Source: Cellulomonas sp. APG4 (lineage in GTDB: Bacteria > Actinomycetota > Actinomycetes > Actinomycetales > Cellulomonadaceae). Taken from it: a stretch of 64,000 nucleotides of DNA. The notes beneath the pieces were generated by a model. The model made no database searches. It was not told the origin of the DNA and saw only the letters and a list, made by a program, of their open reading frames with translations. The stretch covers positions 1 to 64,000 of the forward strand of contig NZ_JAACYI010000002.1 in NCBI RefSeq assembly GCF_009996735.1, in the 5' to 3' direction. The stretch's first letter is position 1, and every line of letters starts with the position of its first letter. Both the position numbers and the translations under genes were made by a program. Positions 1-6,729 of this stretch are shown here, one piece after another.

Positions 1-103
1 AAGCACGTCGAGGTCTTCCAGATGAGCGGCGTAGGAACCTTCATCCTCGGGAGACCTCGACCCCTACCCGGTCACCAACGCGCCGCCAACGGACAGCACC
101 CTG

Positions 104-640
104 CTACACCCTCGTTTGCGAAGAGCCGTCGAAGTCCGTGCCGTGAGCGACCGGGATAACCCGGTCCGTGGCTAGGAGCGCGGCCAGTTCCTTGCTCGCG
201 ATCCCGGTGGCCGCCTCCAGGGTGGTCAGCATCGCCGGGGTCACGAGCACGATGCCAACTCGGGAACTCCGCAGCCCCTTATCGATCTCGGTGAGCAGCG
301 ACTTGCCAAGGCCCACGTCGTACTCGCTGAACCACACCTTTGCGCCGTAGGACCTGAGCAGGTCGTACAACTCCCTGGCCGCCCCGTGCCGGTCGTCCCA
401 GGCGTGGCAGAGGAAGGTGTCGCGGCGGTCCGGGTAGGTTCGCGCGACCGCCTCGGCCTGACGTGCGAGGGGCTCGAACGTACGTTCCTCGGTGAGCGTG
501 TACGTCGCCGTGCCACCGCTGCGGGTGCGCCGGGTGGTCGTCCTCCCGCCGGAAGACCCTCCACCGCCGTACGACGTGCCGCCGCTACCGCTTCGGAAAG
601 GTGGCGGAGAGTAGTAGGACGGCGGCCTGTAGTACGAACG
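104..640 (-). pseudogene. TIR-domain protein gene, broken at both ends
   Basis: Reading leftward from about 640, the frame gives a Tyr/Pro/Gly/Ser-rich leader (SYYRPPSYYSPPPFRSGSGG), a second Gly/Ser stretch, then a TIR domain. Recognisable TIR elements are DTFLCHAWDD, the SYGAKVWFSEYD strand, GIVLVTPAML and an SKELAALL helix whose Glu fits the usual NADase position. TIR domains cleave or sense NAD+ in bacterial immunity; here that role is inferred from the family only. There is no ATG, GTG or TTG in this frame between the TTG at 370 and position 720, so the 5' end has no usable start. The C-terminus stops at 104 soon after HGTDFD, where family members as I remember them continue for another 30-60 residues. 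I read it as a degraded or recombined gene. A non-canonical start or a sequencing frameshift is the alternative. Confidence 0.65.
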
Positions 641-720
641 ACCGCCACGGCAGGGCCTCCGCCGCGCACACCTGAGAGCAAAGGCGACACGACGACGTCG
701 CCCGCGACGAGGAGGGCCCG

Positions 721-1143
721 ATGACGACCACCTGGACCGGCCTCGCCGAGGTCCTGCTGAACGACGCCGACACCGGGTGGTCGGGCATCTGGACGCTCAC
801 CCACACCGCAGCGATGGGTGCACTGAACCTCGCCATGACCGTGCCACTCGGCGTCGGCGTGTCGATCTCCTACGCCGCCATGGACTTCCGGGAAGCCCAG
901 GACGACCTGGAGTGGGCTCACCCCGACGTCCGGACCACCGCCACCCCCGTGCGGCTCGGCGCCGTCCGCCCCGAAGACGCAGGCGAAGCCCGCGCGGTCC
1001 TCGACCGGCTCGCCGCCGCAGCCCTGGACCGCGCGGCCGCCCTGGCCGAAGTGGAGACAAACCTCGCCGCGCAGGCAGCGCTCTCCCGAGTGATGGCTCG
1101 GCTGATCACCGGCCGAGCCAAGGTCACCGGACGCTGGTCATGA
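721..1143 (+). CDS. Unknown 140-aa protein, first gene of a coupled pair
   Basis: I do not recognise this protein. It starts with ATG behind a strong ribosome binding site (gaggaggg, about 5 nt upstream). Residues 28-53 form a moderately hydrophobic segment (MGALNLAMTVPLGVGVSISY), possibly one membrane helix or a buried helix. The second half is Ala/Arg/Glu-rich and predicted helical, around LDRLAAAALDRAAALAEVE. The stop overlaps the next start (ATGA at 1140-1143), so the two genes are translationally coupled and probably work together. It is transcribed away from the TIR remnant, which ends less than 100 bp upstream. No signal peptide or catalytic motif is visible. Confidence 0.75.
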   Translation: MTTTWTGLAEVLLNDADTGWSGIWTLTHTAAMGALNLAMTVPLGVGVSISYAAMDFREAQDDLEWAHPDVRTTATPVRLGAVRPEDAGEARAVLDRLAAAALDRAAALAEVETNLAAQAALSRVMARLITGRAKVTGRWS

Positions 1144-2507
1144 CCAACTACGCCGACCTCCTGGCGCAGGCGACGGCGCACGTGCGCGACGGCGCCACGA
1201 CCCTGCGAGGGGACCGCTTCTGGACCCCACGTGAGGCCCTCGACGCGATCGGCGACTACCACGGCCTGCTGGACGCCATCGCCTCCCACACCCGGCGCCT
1301 GCTGTGGCCTGCACAGCTCGGACGCATCGGGCTGGCCCGCCACCGCGACGGCCTACCACCGGTCGAGCGAGCCGCCATCGACCTGGCCGCCGGCATCGAG
1401 GCCCTCACCGGCGAGGCGAGGCCTCACCCATCCCAGATCAGCGGAGCCGGAACACCGTGGGCACGCGCCGCGCTGTCGCTGCGCGCGGCCGCCGACCTCG
1501 TCGCCACCCACTACACGGGTGAAGGACGACCTCGAACACCAGACGCTACCCGCACCACGACGGCGAGCTTCGACGCCGGTCTCGCCGACCTCGGTCACCT
1601 TGCCCAGGCGGTCCTCGCCCACGAAGACCCGTTGGCGCTCCGCGCCATCCAAGCCGGCGTGCCGCGCGGCGTCGTCACACGGCAGCTGCCCGGGCTTCAG
1701 AACCTCGCCGACGTCGCGCGCAACCTGGCCACCGACGCGCCGCAACGCCTCACGGCTCAACTCGACGCCCTCGGTCAGGTCCCGTTGCGGCCACGCAAGG
1801 ACGAGCCCGCGACCGAGCTCGCGGACCGCATGATCCGACTCCGGCAGGCCACGTGGGAGCTCGCCGGCGACCGCTCCGACGCGCTCGCGTCACTGCGGAC
1901 GATGGCCGCCCTCGGCGTCGCAGTCCACGCCCACGCGGCTGCCTTCCACGGGGCAGACCTCACGGCGCCCGACACCGCCGGCGCGGACCGAGGCACCGGC
2001 GCTCTGGTCGGGCATGCACGCGCCTGGCAGCGCCTTCACCAAGCCCTGTCGGAGTTCTCGATCCTCGCGCCGCCCACGACAAGCATCCGCGACGACGCCG
2101 CAGCCGCCGTTCGTCTCCTTCGCGAACTCGCCCCGATCGAGCACCCTCAGACTCACGCGCCCTTCGCCCCGGCTGAGCGGCACGTCGCCGCAGTCCTCAA
2201 CGGCGCCGTACAGGTCATGGCCGACATCGCCGTTCACGAGGGAACGACCTTCGACCGGCTTGCTCGAGCCGGCCTCCTATACATGCCGGCTCGGACGTTG
2301 CCGCGCGAGCTGGTGAGTGACCGGCCTGACCTCGCCACCGCTCGCCTGGAGCAGCGCCTCGTCCACGCACCCGACGTCACCACCGGAGCGACTGCCAGGC
2401 TGTACACCGAAGTCGCCTCTCACCCCATAGGAGTCTCGACGGCAGCACCGGTCGGCCGTCTTCCGGCCGCTTCGATGGATACACCCGCGATCTTCGTGGC
2501 GAAGTAG
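1140..2507 (+). CDS. Unknown 455-aa mostly helical protein, second gene of the pair
   Basis: I do not recognise this protein. The start is the ATG at 1140, overlapping the stop of the preceding gene by 4 nt; the frame is open further upstream but that part shadows the first gene. The protein is rich in Ala, Leu, Arg and His and reads as long helices throughout (for example ALASLRTMAALGVAVHAHAA), with no transmembrane span, nucleotide-binding loop or metal motif I can point to. It ends in a short Pro/Ser/Thr-rich tail. Position beside a TIR gene and an IS element suggests accessory cargo, perhaps of an integrative element or a defence locus. That is inference only. Confidence 0.75.
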   Translation: MTNYADLLAQATAHVRDGATTLRGDRFWTPREALDAIGDYHGLLDAIASHTRRLLWPAQLGRIGLARHRDGLPPVERAAIDLAAGIEALTGEARPHPSQISGAGTPWARAALSLRAAADLVATHYTGEGRPRTPDATRTTTASFDAGLADLGHLAQAVLAHEDPLALRAIQAGVPRGVVTRQLPGLQNLADVARNLATDAPQRLTAQLDALGQVPLRPRKDEPATELADRMIRLRQATWELAGDRSDALASLRTMAALGVAVHAHAAAFHGADLTAPDTAGADRGTGALVGHARAWQRLHQALSEFSILAPPTTSIRDDAAAAVRLLRELAPIEHPQTHAPFAPAERHVAAVLNGAVQVMADIAVHEGTTFDRLARAGLLYMPARTLPRELVSDRPDLATARLEQRLVHAPDVTTGATARLYTEVASHPIGVSTAAPVGRLPAASMDTPAIFVAK

Positions 2508-2639
2508 CGTCGCGTCGAGACGCTCGGACATGCCGATGACCGACGGCTGACGCTCTCCCGCTGCGAGATCGGCCCGGCGGCCAGTACTTGCAGACGCGGG
2601 CTGCTGACGGCACCTCGCCTCGACTGGCACGATCGAGGC

Positions 2640-3341
2640 ATGACACCGCTTCCGTCCCACTTCCGCACCTTCGGCGTTACGCAAGTCACCGTCATTCACA
2701 ACCCCGGCAGTGAGGATGAGGAGCGCTTCGAGACTGAAGCGCACATCCAAGCCAAGACCGCGTTCTTCGCCGTGGACACGCCCATCTACGAGGGCGATGT
2801 CGTGGAGTTCCCGGATCCGCGCGGGGGTCTGGCGCGGAAGGTTGCGGCGAGCGTCGACGTGAACAACCCCACCGGATCATCGTTCCGCGGCATGGAGCAC
2901 ATCCACGTGACTTGGGGAGCAGCGCCGCCGGCACGCGTAGCGCCCGTGCGGCGGCTCTCTGTCGAGAACCTCCACGCGGAGGTCATTCGCTCGTCGAGCG
3001 ACCTATTCGCTGACGGGCACTACGAGGCTGCTGTCAGCGAGGCATTTAAAGCAATCGAGGTTCGAGTGCGGACGATGACGGGTTCCGCTCAGTCAGGCGT
3101 CAAGCTCATGGGCGAAGCATTCGGCGGCTCGGAGCCTCGGGTCTCCGTGGCGAAAGCGACGGGCCAAAGCGGCAAGGACGAACAAGAAGGCTTCGCAGCC
3201 CTCTTCCGTGGCTCGATGCTGGGAGTCCGGAATCCACGGGCGCATGACCTCTTCCGGCCGCAGGACCCTCAGCAGGCACTGGAGTACCTAGGGTTCGCCA
3301 GCTTGCTGCACCGCCAGCTTGACAGCGCCACGGTGTCGTAG
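2640..3341 (+). CDS. TIGR02391/HEPN-like family protein with novel N-terminal domain
   Basis: The 233-aa product has two parts. Residues 1 to about 100 are beta-rich and unrecognised (VTVIHNPGSEDEERFETEAH...). Residues about 108-228 match the TIGR02391 (Hypoth_Ymh) family: a helix with SSDLFADGHYEAAVSEAFKA, then a GFAALFRGSMLGVRNPRAH stretch. RNPRAH is an RxxxxH motif of the HEPN type, whose Arg and His are catalytic in HEPN ribonucleases, so RNA cleavage is a reasonable family-based guess, not shown. The ATG at 2640 has only a weak, close GAGG upstream. CACGAT lies 6 nt before the start, so a leaderless message is possible. Family members are often found with restriction or abortive-infection genes. 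Confidence 0.75.
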   Translation: MTPLPSHFRTFGVTQVTVIHNPGSEDEERFETEAHIQAKTAFFAVDTPIYEGDVVEFPDPRGGLARKVAASVDVNNPTGSSFRGMEHIHVTWGAAPPARVAPVRRLSVENLHAEVIRSSSDLFADGHYEAAVSEAFKAIEVRVRTMTGSAQSGVKLMGEAFGGSEPRVSVAKATGQSGKDEQEGFAALFRGSMLGVRNPRAHDLFRPQDPQQALEYLGFASLLHRQLDSATVS

Positions 3342-3527
3342 AAGTCGCGCTCCAGCTCGGTCGGCAAACCGTCGGCGCAGGCTCATGCGGAAGGTCGCCG
3401 GTGACGCACCGCACCGCCCAGCCGCCCACCGGAACAGTCGCGCCCGCGCGCCGCAACGCTCGGCCGAACGTCCGGTGATGCCGCCGTACGCGAGTGCACC
3501 CCGGCGGTGTGCGATCGCGTTGCTCAC

Positions 3528-3769
3528 TCAGTCGGTGGGAGCAACCATCGCCGCGAACCACTCGGCGCGATCGTGACGCGCCTCGTCGTCACCATCAGGT
3601 TCCAGCACGCACAGGACGGCTCGCGCGAGGCGACCCTCGCTGTGAGCGAGGTCGGTTCCAGACGGGAACGTAGCCTCGATGAACTCCCAGCACGTTTCCT
3701 TCGCGCCCAACAGATCTTCTGGCGTGCCGGCGCCGTCCCAGTAGCGCCTCGCCGTCTCAAGCGGTCGCG
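3528..3769 (-). pseudogene. C-terminal fragment of the 129-aa gene split by IS21
   Basis: This leftward frame encodes RPLETARRYWDGAGTPEDLL and on to AEWFAAMVAPTD, then stops at 3528. It has no start of its own; the first possible start lies inside the IS terminus. Its N-terminal half lies on the other side of the insertion sequence at 5917-6068. Removing the IS and one copy of the 4-bp duplication joins the two parts in frame to exactly 130 codons. The C-terminal half is acidic and helical (LLGAKETCWEFIEATFPSG). I do not recognise the family. Confidence 0.8.
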
Positions 3770-3770
3770 T

Positions 3771-3822
3771 TGTCAACGACGGCTGAAAACGAACCCCCTG
3801 GCGACGGCTGAAAGTGGACCCC
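3771..3822. repeat. Left terminal inverted repeat of IS21 element
   Basis: This 52-bp end pairs with 5865-5916 in inverted orientation. It contains two direct 21-bp subrepeats at 3777-3797 and 3802-3822, differing only at their GAAAACGAA versus GAAAGTGGA core. These are the expected transposase-binding repeats. Confidence 0.88.
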
Positions 3823-3836
3823 TCTCGTTGGTGTGG

Positions 3837-4622
3837 TCAGTCGGTCGTGGCCGCTGGTGGGCGGCCAAGGTCGCGGTTCTTGAGCCGGTAGGAGTCGCCC
3901 TTGAGGGCGATGACGTCGGCGTGGTGGACGAGGCGGTCGATCATCGCGGCGGCGACGGTGTCGTCGCCGAAGACCTCGCCCCACCGGCCGAAGGGCTTGT
4001 TGGAGGTCACGATCAGGGACGCCCGTTCGTAGCGGGCTGAGACGAGCTGGAAGAACAGGTTCGCGGCTTCGGGTTCGAAGGGGATGTAGCCGACCTCGTC
4101 GATGACCAGCAGCGGGTAGCGGCCCAGGCGGCGGAGTTCGTCCTGCAGGCGCCCGTCGTGGTGGGCGCCTGCCAGGCGGTCGACCCACTCGGCGGCGGTG
4201 GCGAACAGGACCCGGTGCCCGGCTTGGCAGGCGCGGATCGCGATGCCGGTGGCCAGGTGGGTCTTGCCGGTGCCGGGTGGGCCGAGGAAGACCACGTTCT
4301 CCTTGGCGGTGACGAAGTCCAGGGTGCCCAGGTGGGCGATCTGCTCGCGCTTGAGACCACGGGCGTGGTCGTAGTCGAAGTCCTCCAGCGCCTTGCGGGC
4401 GGGGAACCGGGCGGCGCGGATGCGCCCTTCGCCGCCGTGGGCCTCGCGGGCGGCGACCTCGCGCTGCAGGCAGGCGGCTAGGAACTCCTCGTGGGTCCAG
4501 GACTCGGCCCGGGCGCGTTCGGCGAGCCGGTCGACGGCCTCGCGCAGGGTGGGGGCCTTGAGCGCTCGGGTCAAGAACGCGAGCTCGGCGCTGAGGTCGC
4601 GGGCCTTGGTCGCGGCGAGCAT
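3837..4622 (-). CDS. istB: IS21 helper ATPase IstB
   Basis: The 261-aa AAA+ ATPase assists the IstA transposase in target selection and strand transfer. Walker A (GPPGTGKT) is at residues 114-121 and Walker B (LLVIDE) at 171-176, followed by the VGYIPFEPEAANLFFQLVS segment typical of IstB and a sensor-like VTSNKPF. The N-terminal region (1-100) is the helical IstA-interaction part. Length is normal for the family. The start codon overlaps the last base of istA (TGATG-type junction at 4622), so expression is coupled to istA. All key residues are present. Confidence 0.95.
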   Translation of the reverse strand: MLAATKARDLSAELAFLTRALKAPTLREAVDRLAERARAESWTHEEFLAACLQREVAAREAHGGEGRIRAARFPARKALEDFDYDHARGLKREQIAHLGTLDFVTAKENVVFLGPPGTGKTHLATGIAIRACQAGHRVLFATAAEWVDRLAGAHHDGRLQDELRRLGRYPLLVIDEVGYIPFEPEAANLFFQLVSARYERASLIVTSNKPFGRWGEVFGDDTVAAAMIDRLVHHADVIALKGDSYRLKNRDLGRPPAATTD

Positions 4623-5845
4623 CAGGCCACCTCCGTCAGCCCGAACACCGCGTCATAGGTGCTCAGGTCGCGTTGTTCGACGACTTCGACAGGCGTGGTC
4701 GGGGGCTGGTGCGCGGCCGCGTGGGCCAGGGCCCGTGCTGCGGCGCGGTGGGCGGGTTCAGTGATGGTCTGCTGCCGGGCCCAGCAGCGTTCGTGCGCGG
4801 CGACGACCTTGCTGCCCAGCCGGACGGTGACCTGCTCCAGGTCCGCCGCGACAATGACCTTGCGGCCGACCGCGACCGGGTCCACGGAGTAGTCGTTGGA
4901 GTCCAGCCGGACGTAGTGGTCCCGCGGCAGGCGCACCGTCGCCGACCACCCGAGCTGCGGGGCGACCGGCGGCAGCGGCAGCATCGCCGCGAGGTCCGCC
5001 GACCACCGGTCGACCGGCCGCGCGCCCAGCGCGCGGTGGTGGCGGGCGTTCGCCCTGGTCAGCCACTCGGTGAGCTGGGTGTTGAAGTCGCCCGGGCCGG
5101 TGAAGGTGCGCCCGGGCAGGAACGAGGTCTCCAGGTAGCCGTTGGCGCGCTCGACCAGGCCCTTGGCCTCCGGGTCCCGCGGGCGGCACTGATGCACCGA
5201 GATCCCCAACGTCCCGCGGAACGCCTCGAACTCCTCGGTCAGCCGCGGCTGGCCGGCCCGCCACGACCCGACCGCGGCCTCGTTGTCCCAGACCAGCTGC
5301 GCCGGGACCCCACCCATCGCCCGCAACAGCTCCCAGCGCCCGGCGATCAAGTCCCGACCCTGCCGGGTCGGCAGCATCCGAGCGAAGATCATCCGCGAGT
5401 AGCCCGAGACCATCACCAGCACCGGCGGACTGCCCACCTGCCCGAACCCGATCGGGACCGGCGCCGGTGGAAACCACAGGTCGCACTGCACCCGCGCGCC
5501 GGGGTCATAGGCGGTGCGCGTGGCCGGGTCCGGCGGCAGGTAGTACGGACGCAGCTCCCGCACCCGGTCCTTGAGCACCGTCAGCGACCGGTCCCACCCG
5601 ATCCGCTCGGCGACCACCGTCGCCGGCATCCGCGGATGCGACTGCAACAGCTCCCGGACCGCCGGCTCGACCGCGTCCACGATCGAGCCCTTCGACGCCC
5701 GCTCGTACTTCGGCGGGGCATCACGAGCCAACGCCCTGCGCACCGCGTTCCTCGAGACCCCCATCCGACGGCCGATCGCCTTGATCGCCATCCCCTCAAC
5801 CCGGTGCAGCCGACGGATCTCCGCCCAGTCCTCCACGGTCATCAC
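4622..5845 (-). CDS. istA: IS21 transposase IstA
   Basis: The 407-aa DDE transposase carries a resolvase-like helix-turn-helix at about residues 18-40 (AIKAIGRRMGVSRNAVRRAL). The integrase core follows, with Asp122 (VQCDLWF), Asp187 (LVWDNEA) and Glu232 (GLVERANGY) as the apparent catalytic triad. It binds the terminal repeats and catalyses the cut-and-join steps. Two adjacent ATG codons open the frame (5845 and 5842). The gene begins 20 bp inside the right terminal repeat, so the promoter must lie in or just outside that repeat. Confidence 0.95.
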   Translation of the reverse strand: MMTVEDWAEIRRLHRVEGMAIKAIGRRMGVSRNAVRRALARDAPPKYERASKGSIVDAVEPAVRELLQSHPRMPATVVAERIGWDRSLTVLKDRVRELRPYYLPPDPATRTAYDPGARVQCDLWFPPAPVPIGFGQVGSPPVLVMVSGYSRMIFARMLPTRQGRDLIAGRWELLRAMGGVPAQLVWDNEAAVGSWRAGQPRLTEEFEAFRGTLGISVHQCRPRDPEAKGLVERANGYLETSFLPGRTFTGPGDFNTQLTEWLTRANARHHRALGARPVDRWSADLAAMLPLPPVAPQLGWSATVRLPRDHYVRLDSNDYSVDPVAVGRKVIVAADLEQVTVRLGSKVVAAHERCWARQQTITEPAHRAAARALAHAAAHQPPTTPVEVVEQRDLSTYDAVFGLTEVA

Positions 5846-5864
5846 CCTCCTCAGCGTCGCCGAG

Positions 5865-5916
5865 GGGGTCCGTTTTCGGCCGTCGCTAGGGGGTCAGTTT
5901 TCGCGCGTCGTCGACA
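5865..5916. repeat. Right terminal inverted repeat of IS21 element
   Basis: This end is the inverted counterpart of 3771-3822. It contains two subrepeats, at 5865-5885 and 5890-5910, each the reverse complement of the CGACG-N5-GAAAA motif. The tip GTCGACA at 5910-5916 abuts the CGCG duplication. Confidence 0.88.
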
Positions 5917-6068
5917 CGCGCGACGGCGTCGGGCAAGGTGAGCCGCTCCAGGCGGAACACGAGGACCCGCATGAGGCTGCGCCATGGATTGGTGCCCGCG
6001 GCATTGCCGAGTCGATCAGCCTCTCGCAGGAGATCGTCGCTACCCCATCCGCTGTCCACATCACCCAT
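5917..6068 (-). pseudogene. N-terminal fragment of the 129-aa gene split by IS21
   Basis: ATG at 6068 opens MGDVDSGWGSDDLLREADRL and continues through RSLMRVLVFRLERLTLPDAVAR to the IS boundary at 5917. Reading on into the IS adds nine foreign residues and a stop at 5886. Joined across the CGCG duplication to 3528-3769, it makes an uninterrupted 129-residue protein. The gene's own promoter would be in 6069-6140. Function is unknown; the sequence looks like a small soluble, mainly helical protein. Confidence 0.8.
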
Positions 6069-6141
6069 TGTGCCGGGGCTTCCGAGCGCGTCCGCCAGGC
6101 GGCTAACACGAGCACGCGGACCATCCGGTCAGCCGCCCTGA

Positions 6142-6204
6142 GGGCGGCTACGCTCGCCCGGATCTGCCGCACCCAGGGCGGCTACGCTCGCCCGGAGCTG
6201 CCGC
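6142..6204. repeat. Two-copy direct repeat, about 30 bp
   Basis: A unit beginning agggcggctacgctcgccc occurs at about 6142-6171 and again, with one base missing and one changed, at about 6176-6204. Only two copies are present, so it is not a CRISPR array. Its role is unknown. Confidence 0.7.
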
Positions 6205-6393
6205 GGACCGCGCGCGTCTGTCGATGTACGGTGCGCCAGCCGCATATGTGTGCCGCCCGCCGGCTGGCACCTCGTCGGCCGAACGCCGAGCTCGCCACCT
6301 ACCCGGTGACGACGCCCTGGCCAACACCGAACGAGTTCCGTGACGGCTGTCCGTAGACGTGCTGCAGGCGTCCATGTTCGTCCACGGCGTACT

Positions 6394-6415
6394 TAGGCCT
6401 ACCGATAGGCCTACC
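6394..6415. repeat. Paired TAGGCCTACC direct repeat
   Basis: TAGGCCTACC at 6394-6403 and 6406-6415 is separated by GA. Each unit contains the palindrome TAGGCCTA. The spacing of 12 bp puts both copies at nearly one helical turn apart, as in protein-binding sites. It is AT-richer than its surroundings. Confidence 0.7.
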
Positions 6416-6423
6416 AGCCGGCG

Positions 6424-6457
6424 AGAGGCCCGCCCCGCCGAAGCGGTGCGGGCCTCT
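6424..6457 (-). terminator. Stem-loop terminator downstream of tRNA-Pro
   Basis: A perfect 10-bp stem (agaggcccgc / gcgggcctct) encloses a 14-nt loop with its own short pairing. It lies 17 bp beyond the tRNA 3' end in the tRNA's direction. No clear U-tract follows, as is common in high-GC actinobacteria. Confidence 0.7.
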
Positions 6458-6474
6458 GACCTGCTCTTTCACTG

Positions 6475-6548
<74 letters not shown>

Positions 6549-6729
6549 ATGGCCCTCACGAGCCGCAGTTACCTTACCGCACGTCCCGGGTGGGGACGTC
6601 CCGTCGTCTCACCCTCGAGTCGCCGAAACGGCCCCAGCACGCCAGGGTCGAAGGGCTGGTCGGCGACGACGCCGGCGCCGGACAGTCACCCACGGGCGCC
6701 ACCCCTCGGCGCAGGAAGGCCATCACCTG

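Larger units (their letters stand above)
3770..5916 (-). mobile_element. Complete IS21-family insertion sequence
   Basis: The element is about 2.15 kb and carries istA and istB, overlapping by one base, read leftward. Its ends are imperfect inverted repeats of about 52 bp beginning TGTCAACGACG (left, 3771) and TGTCGACGACG (right, read inward from 5916). Each end holds two copies of a CGACGG(C/T)(C/T)GAAA-type 21-bp motif, the multiple terminal repeats typical of IS21. Flanking CGCG at 3766-3769 and 5917-5920 is a 4-bp target duplication, within the family range. Both transposition genes look intact, so the element may be active. It interrupts a leftward gene whose two halves lie on either side. 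Confidence 0.92.
6069..6474. other. Intergenic region between split gene and tRNA-Pro
   Basis: I see no convincing gene here. It should contain the leftward promoter of the disrupted gene. It also holds a small hairpin (agccgccc / gggcggct, about 6132-6150), a degenerate 30-bp direct repeat, a pair of TAGGCCTACC repeats, and the tRNA terminator. If the region to the left is an integrated element, this is where an attachment-site neighbourhood would be expected. Confidence 0.5.

Noticed and set aside
241-921. Leftward 226-aa frame overlapping the TIR gene
   Set aside because: It is Arg/Pro/Gly-rich nonsense over both the TIR frame and the well-supported rightward gene at 721. The TIR frame carries the recognisable domain.
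3288-3527. Leftward 79-aa frame next to the HEPN-like gene
   Set aside because: It overlaps the end of the HEPN-like gene and has no ribosome binding site or recognisable domain; most of the stretch 3342-3527 appears non-coding.
4673-5941. Rightward 422-aa open frame across istA
   Set aside because: It is antisense to a clear IstA transposase with its catalytic triad; the composition is the usual high-GC antisense shadow.
6142-6204. Possible CRISPR array
   Set aside because: Only two degenerate copies with no spacer-like regularity and no cas genes in the window.
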